This document shows, piece by piece, positions 7,102-13,475 of a stretch of DNA of 13,475 bases (position 1 is the first letter of the stretch; the number at the start of each line of letters is the position of its first letter). The translations under genes and the position numbers were made by a program. This DNA is from Candidatus Aerophobota bacterium (GTDB lineage Bacteria; Aerophobota; Aerophobia; Aerophobales; AE-B3A): assembly GCA_030616535.1 (NCBI GenBank), contig JAUWXE010000021.1, forward strand, positions 1 through 13,475, in the 5' to 3' direction. The notes under the pieces are model-generated. The model had not been told where the DNA came from. It saw only the letters and a list, made by a program, of their open reading frames with translations, and did not search any database.

Positions 7102-8120
7102 TATTTTTTCCCTCTGTCCATTTGCTCAAGTTTTCTCACTCGTTCCAGAAGTCGAGGTAGCCTGTTGATAATAGCCTTTACCCTTTTTTGTTTAGAGTGC
7201 AGTCTTGCCGGAAAGCCGGATACAAATTGATTTGGCCCTATATTTTTGGTAACTCCCGATTTAGCAGCGACTATAGTATTATTACCTATACTTACATGAT
7301 CGGTTACTCCCGCTTGACCGGCCAGAATGACCCCATCTCCTATGGTTGAACTCCCCGAAATTCCCACTAAACCAACAATAGCTACATTTCTTCCTAAGGT
7401 GACATTATGTGCAATGTGTACCAAATTGTCGATTTTACATCCTGAGCCTATTCGTGTTTCTCCGATAGTTGCCCGATCTATGGCCACATTGGCTCCTATC
7501 TCCACTTCATCTTCGATGACAACCCTGCCCACCTGAGGAATCTTGTAGTAGGATCCGTCTTCTTTTTTAGCAAAACCAAAGCCATCAGAACCTATCACAG
7601 TTCCGGAGTGAATGATCACCTTTTCCCCTACAATTGTATCATCCAGAATAGTAACCCGGGGGTGTATAAAACTACCTTTACCGATTTTTACGTTGTTACC
7701 CAGATATACTCCGGAAGAGATGTGGATATTATCCGCTAACCTAACCCCATCTCTTAGAACTGTATAGGGACCCACCGTAATACCTTTACCCATCTCTACG
7801 TTGAAACCAATCAAAGCAGTGGAATGAATTCCGGAAAGTCTCGGTGGTTGAGGAGCAAATAGCTCCAGTATCTGGGCAAAGGCCAAGCGAGGGTTCTTTA
7901 CCTGGATAACAGGCTTGGAGAAATCCTTAACCCCCAGGGGAACTATGACAGCCGAAGCCTGACTTTGGTGAGCCTTATGCAGGAATTTCTCGGAAACAGC
8001 TAGAGTAATGTCTCCTTTTTTTGCTTCTTCTACCTTGGCCACCCTCTTTACCTTGACACTCCCATTCCCCTCTATTTTTCCTTCTACAAGTTCTGCTAAT
8101 TCTCTTAAACTTTTTTCCAT
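7101..8120 (-). CDS. lpxD: UDP-3-O-acylglucosamine N-acyltransferase
   Basis: LpxD adds the N-linked 3-hydroxyacyl chain to UDP-3-O-acyl-glucosamine, directly after the LpxC step, in the cytoplasm. Residues 1-95 form the N-terminal uridine-binding domain (SLRELAELVEGKIEGNG and following). Residues about 98-305 are a left-handed beta-helix of hexapeptide repeats such as IGFNVE, VKIGKG, VEIGAN and VSIGNN. The catalytic His is His238 in VHIAHNVTLG (234-243). A short helical tail (315-335) closes the 339-aa protein, the usual length. The ATG at 8120 is 18 bases after the skp stop with a modest GCAGG site. The neighbours skp upstream and lpxC-fabZ downstream fit the common lipid A cluster. Confidence 0.96.
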   Translation of the reverse strand: MEKSLRELAELVEGKIEGNGSVKVKRVAKVEEAKKGDITLAVSEKFLHKAHQSQASAVIVPLGVKDFSKPVIQVKNPRLAFAQILELFAPQPPRLSGIHSTALIGFNVEMGKGITVGPYTVLRDGVRLADNIHISSGVYLGNNVKIGKGSFIHPRVTILDDTIVGEKVIIHSGTVIGSDGFGFAKKEDGSYYKIPQVGRVVIEDEVEIGANVAIDRATIGETRIGSGCKIDNLVHIAHNVTLGRNVAIVGLVGISGSSTIGDGVILAGQAGVTDHVSIGNNTIVAAKSGVTKNIGPNQFVSGFPARLHSKQKRVKAIINRLPRLLERVRKLEQMDRGKK

Positions 8121-8138
8121 TGTTCAGCCTGCTAATCT

Positions 8139-8723
8139 TTAGTTAGTTGGGGGAGTGGAAGAAGTGGATTCAGCCTTAGATCTATATTTTTCATTCAACT
8201 CAAGAATTACCTTTTCCGTCAAATCAAACTCTGGCTCCGGGGTGGCATAAAATAAGGCCTCCTTACTAAAAACCAGCCGGTATCCTTCGCGTTCAGCGAT
8301 GGACCTGGTCATAGCCAAAATATCTTTCACTATCTCATCCGTATACTCTTCCCACTTTTTCTCCAGTTTTTCCGTCATATCCCGAACTAAATTGTCCAGT
8401 TCTGTTATCCTGCGGTCTACCTTAGCTTGCTTCTCTTCTTTGGCAGCTTCAGTAAGTATTAACTCCTGTTCCTTGAGCTCATCTCTTAGCTTTTCAATTT
8501 CTTCTTTTAACTCGTCTAAATTCCGCTGGTATTCGGCCTGATCTTTCTTAACACGTGCCTCCAGATCCCCGGTTTTTTCATATCCCTGAAAAACCTTTTG
8601 TATATCTATATACCCTATTTTAGCTATTAATGCCGCTTTTGGGGCTCGGATGCCTAGTCCCAAAAGAAAGCATAGCAAAAAAATTAGGAAAAGTAAATCC
8701 CTACCCTTGGCTAGCGATTTCAT
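8139..8723 (-). CDS. skp: OmpH/Skp-family periplasmic chaperone
   Basis: This is an OmpH/Skp-like protein that would hold unfolded outer-membrane proteins in the periplasm. From ATG 8723 it is 194 aa. A basic start (MKSLAKGRD) and a hydrophobic run (LLFLIFLLCFLLGLGI) make a signal peptide, with cleavage probably near APKAALIA. KIGYIDIQKVFQGYEK is the family's first strand and helix, followed by a long charged coiled coil (about residues 45-150) rich in Glu, Lys and Leu. The tail ends in a Ser/Thr/Pro stretch. ATG 8723 is preferred because AGGAG sits seven bases upstream; an in-frame TTG at 8741 would use no good ribosome site. It overlaps the end of ybeY by 23 bases. The usual partner bamA is not adjacent. 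Confidence 0.88.
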   Translation of the reverse strand: MKSLAKGRDLLFLIFLLCFLLGLGIRAPKAALIAKIGYIDIQKVFQGYEKTGDLEARVKKDQAEYQRNLDELKEEIEKLRDELKEQELILTEAAKEEKQAKVDRRITELDNLVRDMTEKLEKKWEEYTDEIVKDILAMTRSIAEREGYRLVFSKEALFYATPEPEFDLTEKVILELNEKYRSKAESTSSTPPTN

Positions 8724-9198
8724 TAGTGGTCTCCTTTTCAATCTTTACCTTTATTCCCAAAGATTCTAAAATTTTACCTTCCTTATCCCTCATAACCTCT
8801 CGTTCTTTTTTTTTCTCATGGGCATACCCGAGTAGATGAAGGATTCCATGAACTACCAAAAGAGCGATCTCTTCTTTAAGCCGATGTCCCCTTTCCATTG
8901 CCGCCTCTTTAGCCTTCTCTACCGAAATTACAATCTCACCTAAAAGACTCTTCGTCGAGGCGAACTCCCCACCCAAGGGAAAAGCTAGGACATCAGTTAC
9001 TTCCCTTCTATCACGAAATTTCTCGTTCAATTGCTTGATCATTTTATTGTCCACCAGGACTATACTCACCTCTTTATCCTTGTGTACCCCCTCGCTTTCT
9101 AAGGCTCGGGAAGCTACCTTTTTTAAAAATCCTATGTTCACCCACGGGGTTTGAAGACTTCTTATCTGAATCCCAGCATATCTTTTCTCAGAGCTCAC
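8701..9198 (-). CDS. ybeY: Endoribonuclease YbeY (rRNA maturation factor)
   Basis: YbeY is a single-strand-specific metallo-endoribonuclease involved in 16S rRNA 3'-end maturation and ribosome quality control. The zinc motif is at residues 117-127, HGILHLLGYAH, with His117, His121 and His127 all present. The nearly invariant Asp of GYDH is Ala126 here. Other family marks are FRDRREVTDVLAFPL (61-75) and LGEIVIS (86-92). The length of 165 aa is typical. Translation begins at GTG 9198, whose bases overlap the TGA of the upstream HD gene (GTGA), so the two are probably coupled. The order phoH, 7TM-HD gene, ybeY is widespread in bacteria, which supports all three calls. Confidence 0.94.
   Translation of the reverse strand: MSSEKRYAGIQIRSLQTPWVNIGFLKKVASRALESEGVHKDKEVSIVLVDNKMIKQLNEKFRDRREVTDVLAFPLGGEFASTKSLLGEIVISVEKAKEAAMERGHRLKEEIALLVVHGILHLLGYAHEKKKEREVMRDKEGKILESLGIKVKIEKETTNEIASQG
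8731..8735 (-). promoter_or_regulatory. Ribosome binding site deciding the skp start
   Basis: AGGAG on the minus strand with a seven-base spacer to ATG 8723, lying inside the end of ybeY. It supports ATG 8723 over the upstream in-frame TTG at 8741. Confidence 0.75.
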
Positions 9199-10676
9199 CC
9201 GACCACCGATCGACTCTTTAGCATCTCTTCCGGATACCTTCCACGCGTGTGGACGACACCGGTAAGGGTCCTCACGAAGGCATCGGATATTCTGGCTATT
9301 TCTCCTAAGGTTAAATCACACTCATCGAGTTGATTATCCTTCAATTTATTATTCACCACTTTCTTTACCTGTGAGTGTATACTCTTGAGAGTTTTTTGGG
9401 GAGAGAAACGAAAGGCAGCCTCCACTGAATCTGCTAGCATTACAATAGCTGACTCTTTTGTCTGGGGTGCAGGACCAGGGTAACGGAAATTCTCTTCATA
9501 TATTGATTCTTTCTCTTTCCCCCTTTCTTTCAATGCTTCTCTGTAAAAATAGGCTATCAGTCCCGTTCCGTGATGCTCCCTGATAGTATCAATGACGACT
9601 TGAGGAAGTCGATTCCTTTGAGCAAGTTCTACGCCGTCTTTTACATGAGAGATAACAATCATAGAACTCAAATTAGGAGCCATCTTGTCGTGATAACTAT
9701 TCTTGCCTGCTCCAGCATTTTCAAAGAAAAAATGAGGCCGGAGAATTTTACCTACATCATGGTAATAGGCTCCCACCCTGGTCAAAAGGGAATTAGCACC
9801 CACGGATTCTGCCCCAGCTTCAGCCAGATTGGCAACCATTATGGTGTGATGATAGGTGCCGGGTGCTTCTATAGATAGTCTGTTCAAAAGAGGAAGATTA
9901 AGATTACTTAGCTCCAGCAACTTGATATCGGTGGTAATGCCGAAATAGGTTTCCAGATAAGGTAAAACCGTCAGAGCCAAAATGCTGGAAAAAATTCCAC
10001 TGCCCATTCCCCAAAGGGCAAAAAAGGCCACACGGGGAAAAGAATGACTAGCAAGTAGACCCACAGCTAATATAATCAAGACATTAGACATACCTACATA
10101 AAGGCCACCTTTAGTTAAATCGGTTCTCTGGTGAACGAAAGTAGCGCTGTAGGCTCCCACAATTCCTCCCATGACCAGGACCGGTAGAAGATGCGAACTT
10201 TGCGCATTAATGCTGAAGAGGATACTCAATAGTAAGGTCACTACCATAGACAATGGAGGTGCAAAAAGAAGTGAAGTGAGAATGGATAAAAAAGCAATAG
10301 GAATAAAATAGTTGGGAACCTGAGGTAAGAGGATGATAATTCTGCCTATGAGAGCCATAGAGATGATCAAGATCGCACAAAGACTCAAAGGTTTCGCCAT
10401 AAGAAATTGTGCCCAGAACCGGCAAAGGTAAATGAAGAAAATAAAGACAAAAAAGATAATCAGAATGACCATCCCTAACTTATTAAAAAAAGTTATTTCA
10501 CCAGTAGATGGTAGGAGAAAAACCAAAGACAAACTCGATATTAATCCTATCCCCCAGGCCCATTTCCAAAGATGAGATCTGGCAAAAACACTCCTAATTT
10601 TAAATCTAGGATATCTGAATTTTTCTCTTTTTTCAAATCTTTTAACTATTCTTAATCTTTTTTTCATAATTTTCAT
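9195..10676 (-). CDS. 7TM-HD phosphodiesterase, PgpH/YqfF-like, lacking the extracellular domain
   Basis: This membrane protein has a cytoplasmic HD domain like that of PgpH, which hydrolyses cyclic di-AMP. A basic N-terminus (1-35) precedes roughly eight hydrophobic segments (about 41-57, 68-85, 98-117, 122-139, 142-158, 164-180, 190-209, 216-236). The HD domain follows with YHHTIMVANLAE (275-286), YYHDVGKI (304-311, metal His306/Asp307), SH (343-344), EHHGTG (367-372) and ADS (415-417), keeping the metal ligands of PgpH. The protein is 493 aa, while family members are usually over 700. The missing part is the extracellular 7TMR-HDED domain normally between the first and second helices; only about ten residues (LPSTGEITFF) lie there. 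The ATG at 10676 overlaps phoH by 35 bases; Met4 at 10667 is an alternative. Substrate assignment is inferred from the family. Confidence 0.9.
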   Translation of the reverse strand: MKIMKKRLRIVKRFEKREKFRYPRFKIRSVFARSHLWKWAWGIGLISSLSLVFLLPSTGEITFFNKLGMVILIIFFVFIFFIYLCRFWAQFLMAKPLSLCAILIISMALIGRIIILLPQVPNYFIPIAFLSILTSLLFAPPLSMVVTLLLSILFSINAQSSHLLPVLVMGGIVGAYSATFVHQRTDLTKGGLYVGMSNVLIILAVGLLASHSFPRVAFFALWGMGSGIFSSILALTVLPYLETYFGITTDIKLLELSNLNLPLLNRLSIEAPGTYHHTIMVANLAEAGAESVGANSLLTRVGAYYHDVGKILRPHFFFENAGAGKNSYHDKMAPNLSSMIVISHVKDGVELAQRNRLPQVVIDTIREHHGTGLIAYFYREALKERGKEKESIYEENFRYPGPAPQTKESAIVMLADSVEAAFRFSPQKTLKSIHSQVKKVVNNKLKDNQLDECDLTLGEIARISDAFVRTLTGVVHTRGRYPEEMLKSRSVVG

Positions 10677-11604
10677 AAGTCTTCACTATTTCCTGTACCA
10701 GACGATGCCTTACCACATCCCTCTGAGTAAGATAAACGGTCTCTATCCCTTTTATCCCTTTGAAGAATGACTGCACTTCAACTAAGCCTGAACTGCGATG
10801 AGCAGGAAGATCAATCTGAGTAATATCTCCTGTAATCACTACTTTGGAACCAAAACCCAGCCTAGTTAAGAACATCTTCATCTGCTCATAGGTGGTGTTT
10901 TGTGCCTCATCTAGAATAATAAATGCGTCATTCAAAGTGCGTCCCCTCATATAGGCAAGAGGAGCGATTTCGATAATTCTCCTTTCTAAAAGTGTTTGGA
11001 ATTTATCAGCAAGAATTAGATCGTAGAGGGCATCGTATAAAGGACGCAGATACGGCTCCACTTTGTCCTCCAGTCCCCCGGGTAGATAACCCAACTTCTC
11101 TCCTGCCTCTACTGTGGGACGCGTTAGGATTATCCGCACAACCTCTTCTTTCTCTAAAGTAGCTATGGCCATGGCTACTGCTAGATAGGTTTTACCAGTC
11201 CCTGCCGGACCGATACCAAAAACTACATCGCTGTTCTTCATTGCTTCGACGTATTTTCTCTGCCCTTCGGTCCTGGGTCTTACCTTTCTTCCTCGAGAGG
11301 AAGTAAATATAACTGACGAAGAATCTTCCTCCAGTCTTCCTTCCTCTCCTTTCTTTATCCTTCTCAAGGCAGATTTTATCTCTTCAAAATGGGGCAAATA
11401 TCCTTTGTGCAACTGAGAGAAGATTTCCTCTACTATTTGTTCAGCTTGTTTTACCCCTTCTTTTTCGCCTATAATTTTCAAGAAATTATCTCTGAGAATG
11501 AACCTAACTCCCAATTCCTCTTCTATAATCTTTAAATTTTCGTCTCTTTTTCCACAGAGAAAGGATAAATCTCCACCATTATCTATCTTTATCTTCACTT
11601 CCAT
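10642..11604 (-). CDS. phoH: PhoH-family ATPase (YbeZ-like)
   Basis: This is a cytoplasmic PhoH/YbeZ P-loop ATPase of the RNA-helicase-like type that acts with YbeY in RNA metabolism. An N-terminal KH-like domain (about 1-65) precedes the ATPase, whose Walker A is GPAGTGKT (132-139). RPTVEAGEKLGYLPGGLEDK (162-181) is the PhoH hallmark, Walker B is IILDEAQNTT (229-238), and VITGDITQIDLP (256-267) is the sensor region. It ends with DVVRHRLVQEIVKTYE (296-311). The length of 320 aa is standard. A 73-base gap with no clear terminator separates it from the upstream nuclease gene, and it overlaps the HD gene downstream. The ribosome site before ATG 11604 is weak (AAGGTAGAG, rather distant). Confidence 0.95.
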   Translation of the reverse strand: MEVKIKIDNGGDLSFLCGKRDENLKIIEEELGVRFILRDNFLKIIGEKEGVKQAEQIVEEIFSQLHKGYLPHFEEIKSALRRIKKGEEGRLEEDSSSVIFTSSRGRKVRPRTEGQRKYVEAMKNSDVVFGIGPAGTGKTYLAVAMAIATLEKEEVVRIILTRPTVEAGEKLGYLPGGLEDKVEPYLRPLYDALYDLILADKFQTLLERRIIEIAPLAYMRGRTLNDAFIILDEAQNTTYEQMKMFLTRLGFGSKVVITGDITQIDLPAHRSSGLVEVQSFFKGIKGIETVYLTQRDVVRHRLVQEIVKTYENYEKKIKNS

Positions 11605-11677
11605 AAACTTGACTCTACCTTCCTATGCTTTCCTGGATTAATCGAGCAAGAGGTTGAAGTAATCGACTTTATTAGCT

Positions 11678-12181
11678 TTATTCCTTTATTCTCTCTAACT
11701 TTTTTCTCACTCCATCCTCTAAGTAATCAGATAGATGGGAGCCAGGTGGGATAGATGAATACTTTTTCGTTAAAGCCTTCTGGCAGGCCTCAACCTCTCT
11801 GAGGAAATTTTGGGGGGAGAGAAGTAAAATTCCTTTATCAACCACAGTCATCCTTTGAGAATAGTCAGCCGTAACTACGTAGATATAGTCATAGTAAGAT
11901 TTATATCGAGATGTAAAGCTCTCAATATAGGAATCAGCCGTTTTACCTTTTCCCGTAAAAATTATCTTTAGATTAGCACTTATCTCTTTTCTAGTATCTT
12001 GGCAGGGACGCCTATAGGCATCAAAAACCACATAACCTTCTACTCCTTTCATAGAAAAATAATTAGACACCAGCCTAATCAATTCCTCCTGAGCCTGATA
12101 GACACCCTTCTTCAATAATCTCTTGAGCAAAGGAGAACCATAAATTACATTATAACCATCAACTAAGATAGCAACTTTCAT
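11678..12181 (-). CDS. NYN-domain (YacP/Rae1-like) nuclease
   Basis: This 167-aa protein has a NYN/PIN-like fold of the YacP family, to which the ribosome-associated mRNA endonuclease Rae1 of Bacillus belongs. Acidic motifs are in the expected order: ILVDGYNVIYG (5-15, Asp8), VVFDAYRR (51-58, Asp54), FTGKGKTADSYIE (75-87, Asp83) and VVTADYSQR (102-110, Asp106). LSPQNFLREVE follows, and the C-terminal 35 residues are charged and helical. The start is placed at ATG 12181 because an AAAGGAG site ends four bases before it; an adjacent in-frame TTG at 12184 is too close to that site. It heads the long operon just after the upstream terminator. Nuclease activity and ribosome dependence are inferred from the family only. 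Confidence 0.85.
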   Translation of the reverse strand: MKVAILVDGYNVIYGSPLLKRLLKKGVYQAQEELIRLVSNYFSMKGVEGYVVFDAYRRPCQDTRKEISANLKIIFTGKGKTADSYIESFTSRYKSYYDYIYVVTADYSQRMTVVDKGILLLSPQNFLREVEACQKALTKKYSSIPPGSHLSDYLEDGVRKKLERIKE

Positions 12182-12185
12182 CAAA

Positions 12186-12192
12186 CTCCTTT
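12186..12192 (-). promoter_or_regulatory. Ribosome binding site deciding the NYN gene start
   Basis: AAAGGAG on the minus strand, separated by TTTG from ATG 12181. An in-frame TTG directly 5' of that ATG would leave only one base of spacing, so the ATG is chosen. Confidence 0.7.
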
Positions 12193-12204
12193 AAATTTCG
12201 CCGC

Positions 12205-12222
12205 TTTACCTATAATATAATA
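12205..12222 (-). promoter_or_regulatory. Possible -10 region for the long operon
   Basis: Between the upstream terminator and the NYN start, the minus strand reads TATTATATTATAGG, which holds several -10-like hexamers (TATTAT, TATATT). No good -35 box is visible at the right distance; the sequence there is part of the terminator loop. The call rests on position (the only non-coding AT-rich stretch before 13 close-packed genes) more than on a consensus match. Confidence 0.3.
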
Positions 12223-12251
12223 AAAAAGGAGGGTTAAATATCCTCCCTCCT
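12222..12251 (-). terminator. Intrinsic terminator after the ABC ATPase gene
   Basis: Read on the minus strand, a perfect 7-bp stem AGGAGGG / CCCTCCT with an 11-base loop runs directly into a T-run (TTTTTT) then ATTATATTATA. It lies about 60 bases after the ABC ATPase stop and about 40 bases before the NYN gene start. It therefore separates these two transcripts, and the long operon must start at or just after it. Confidence 0.75.
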
Positions 12252-12308
12252 CTTCTTTCCTTCTCCTATGAATTTCCTGGATGAGGATTGCACCCAAGCC
12301 TCAATTAA

Positions 12309-13409
12309 CTAAAAGACTGTCCTCTCTGTTTCCTTATCAAATACGTGAGCAAAATCCATTTTGGTAACAAACTCAACGGTTTGACCTGACTTTAACTCGA
12401 CACGAGGATCAAGCCGGGCCACGAGAGCATACTGCTCACATCTTATGTGGGCAAGTTTTTCCGAGCCTACAGGTTCCACCACCCATACTGAAGCCTCAAA
12501 GACACTCTCCGGGTCGTAGTCCCTAACCGTCGATTTAGCATCGATATCCTCAGGTCTAACTCCCAGCACTGCCTCTTTATTGAGATAGTCCTTCACCATC
12601 TTAGCCTTGTCAGAAGGGATTTTCAGTCTAAAGCCTTTGGCGGTAGCATAAATATTACTATTATCTTTGACAATGGTGCAAGGAAGGAAATTCATAGACG
12701 GAGAGCCGATAAACCCTGCTACATATCGGTTGATTGGATGATCGTAAACCTGTTGAGGAGTATCCACTTGCTGGATTATCCCCTCATTCATAACCACAAT
12801 CCTATCACCCATGGTCATTGCTTCTAGCTGATCATGAGTGACATAAATGGTGGTGGTTTTAAGACGCTGATGCAAATCGAGCAGCTCTGCTCTCATAGTA
12901 ATTCGTAGTTTTGCATCAAGGTTAGAAAGAGGCTCATCGAATAAGAACACATGGGGATCACGCACGATGGCTCTTCCCAGAGCTACTCTCTGGCGCTGCC
13001 CACCGGAAAGCTCCTTGGGTTTCCTATCGAGCAGCTCACCTATACCCAGAAGATCGGCTGTTCTCTTTACTATTTTATCAATCTCTGGTCTGGGAACTTT
13101 CCTCAACCTCAGTCCAAAGGACATGTTCCGGTACACATCCATATGGGGATAGAGAGCATAGTTCTGAAAGACCATGGCGATATCTCTATTCTTGGGGGGA
13201 ACATCATTAACCATTCTATCACCAATATAAATTTCCCCCGCCGTTACCTCCTCCAGACCGGCAATAGCCCTTAAAGTAGTGGTCTTTCCACACCCGGAAG
13301 GTCCTACCAGAATAACAAACTCCCCGTCTTTGACATCCAGATTAAAATCTTTAACTGCTACTACCTTTCCAAACACTTTAGTTATATCCTTTAGGCGTAC
13401 CTCCGCCAT
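12309..13409 (-). CDS. ugpC: Carbohydrate ABC transporter ATP-binding protein (MalK/UgpC type)
   Basis: This is the ATPase subunit of an importer for sugars or glycerol-3-phosphate, working as a dimer on the inner face of the membrane. Motifs are Walker A GPSGCGKTT (36-44), Q-loop FQNYALYPHM (81-90), signature LSGGQRQR (134-141), Walker B FLFDEPLSNLDAKLR (155-169) and the switch His192 in THDQ. The C-terminal TOBE/OB regulatory domain (about 235-366) begins GSPSMNFLP and includes LGVRPEDI (282-289), both typical of MalK/UgpC/MsmK proteins, which often serve several permeases. The length of 366 aa is usual. A perfect AAGGAGGTG ribosome site sits seven bases before the ATG. No permease or binding protein is adjacent on the left, and terminators flank the gene on both sides, so it looks monocistronic. 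The gene symbol is a family label; the substrate cannot be read from sequence. Confidence 0.93.
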   Translation of the reverse strand: MAEVRLKDITKVFGKVVAVKDFNLDVKDGEFVILVGPSGCGKTTTLRAIAGLEEVTAGEIYIGDRMVNDVPPKNRDIAMVFQNYALYPHMDVYRNMSFGLRLRKVPRPEIDKIVKRTADLLGIGELLDRKPKELSGGQRQRVALGRAIVRDPHVFLFDEPLSNLDAKLRITMRAELLDLHQRLKTTTIYVTHDQLEAMTMGDRIVVMNEGIIQQVDTPQQVYDHPINRYVAGFIGSPSMNFLPCTIVKDNSNIYATAKGFRLKIPSDKAKMVKDYLNKEAVLGVRPEDIDAKSTVRDYDPESVFEASVWVVEPVGSEKLAHIRCEQYALVARLDPRVELKSGQTVEFVTKMDFAHVFDKETERTVF

Positions 13410-13416
13410 TTTGCTT

Positions 13417-13425
13417 CACCTCCTT
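13417..13425 (-). promoter_or_regulatory. Strong Shine-Dalgarno of the ABC ATPase gene
   Basis: AAGGAGGTG on the minus strand, a full anti-16S match, seven bases before the ATG at 13409. It is the strongest ribosome site in the window and suggests high translation, as expected for a transporter ATPase that may be shared among permeases. Confidence 0.8.
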
Positions 13426-13428
13426 AAT

Positions 13429-13474
13429 AAAAAAACTTCTTGAAGGTGGGCTCAAAGACCACGAGCCCACCTTC
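13429..13474 (-). terminator. Hairpin with T-run upstream of the ABC ATPase gene
   Basis: A perfect 12-bp inverted repeat (GAAGGTGGGCTC / GAGCCCACCTTC) with a 9-base loop is followed on the minus strand by AAGAAG and then seven Ts. The stem is GC-rich and strong; the six-base spacer before the T-run is longer than ideal. It most likely ends a minus-strand gene beyond the right edge. Because the T-run ends only a few bases before the ribosome site of the ABC ATPase gene, it could also act as a leader attenuator. The symmetric stem could end a plus-strand transcript as well, but the bases after it lie outside the window. Confidence 0.65.
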
Positions 13475-13475
13475 T

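Noticed and set aside
8299..8541. Serine-rich plus-strand open frame
   Set aside because: The Ser/Phe richness is the mirror of the Glu/Lys-rich coiled coil of Skp on the other strand, not a real low-complexity protein.
9570..9878. Plus-strand open frame of 102 codons opposite the HD domain
   Set aside because: Fully antisense to a conserved catalytic domain, with no recognisable protein features.
10207..10425. 72-codon minus-strand frame inside the HD gene
   Set aside because: Alternative frame within a membrane-protein gene; no ribosome site or conserved motif.
11605..11677. Possible promoter or structured RNA in the NYN-phoH gap
   Set aside because: Only a repeated TCGATTA and a short GATTAATC palindrome are visible; no convincing -35/-10 pair, terminator or hairpin.
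12211..12216. Plus-strand TATAAT box
   Set aside because: It is a perfect -10 hexamer, but there is no matching -35 at proper spacing and no plus-strand gene downstream; it arises from the AT-rich T-run flank of the terminator.
12951..13274. Plus-strand open frame of 107 codons opposite the ABC ATPase
   Set aside because: Antisense shadow of the conserved ATPase core; composition shows no domain.

Overview
The window is a dense, almost entirely minus-strand stretch of bacterial chromosome. It comes from a diderm (LPS-making), probably anaerobic bacterium. Lipid A genes (lpxD and an lpxC-fabZ fusion), a Skp/OmpH chaperone and RseP indicate an outer membrane. A VorB-type subunit of a ferredoxin-dependent 2-oxoacid oxidoreductase indicates anaerobic metabolism. 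The LpxC-FabZ fusion is best known from Bacteroidetes and relatives, but the gene order matches no familiar model organism. An uncultivated diderm lineage is plausible; I cannot name the phylum from this sequence. Base composition looks moderate to AT-leaning and uniform, with no sign of recent transfer, insertion sequences, CRISPR or RNA genes.

Layout from right to left, which is the direction of transcription. At the right edge a strong hairpin plus T-run precedes a MalK/UgpC-type ABC ATPase (12309-13409), which ends in its own intrinsic terminator (12222-12251). From about 12.2 kb down to 0.13 kb lie 13 genes with gaps of at most 73 bases and many start/stop overlaps. No terminator is visible between them, so they probably form one long operon or a few nested units. 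Its first part is RNA turnover and signalling: a NYN/YacP nuclease, PhoH, a 7TM-HD (PgpH-like) phosphodiesterase and YbeY. The middle is envelope building: Skp/OmpH, LpxD, LpxC-FabZ, UppS, CdsA and RseP. The tail is 2-oxoacid and branched-chain metabolism: VorB, LeuD and CimA. At the far left, the C-terminal end of an RtcB RNA ligase runs on the plus strand and converges on cimA, with one base between the two stop codons.

How the genes fit together. LpxC and LpxD carry out neighbouring steps of lipid A synthesis, and FabZ draws on the same 3-hydroxyacyl-ACP pool. UppS makes the undecaprenyl carrier, CdsA makes CDP-diacylglycerol, RseP is an envelope stress protease and Skp escorts outer-membrane proteins. 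PhoH and YbeY are widely linked with the 7TM-HD protein. CimA and LeuD belong to the citramalate route to 2-oxobutanoate (isoleucine precursor); the large subunit LeuC and LeuB are not here. VorB likewise lacks its TPP-binding, gamma and ferredoxin partners in this window.

Most of this is ordinary housekeeping content in an unusual arrangement; I do not see a clearly new system. The points most worth a second look are the PgpH-like protein with no extracellular sensor domain, the LpxC-FabZ fusion embedded in an uppS-cdsA-rseP operon that lacks dxr and bamA, and the orphan vorB-leuD-cimA tail.
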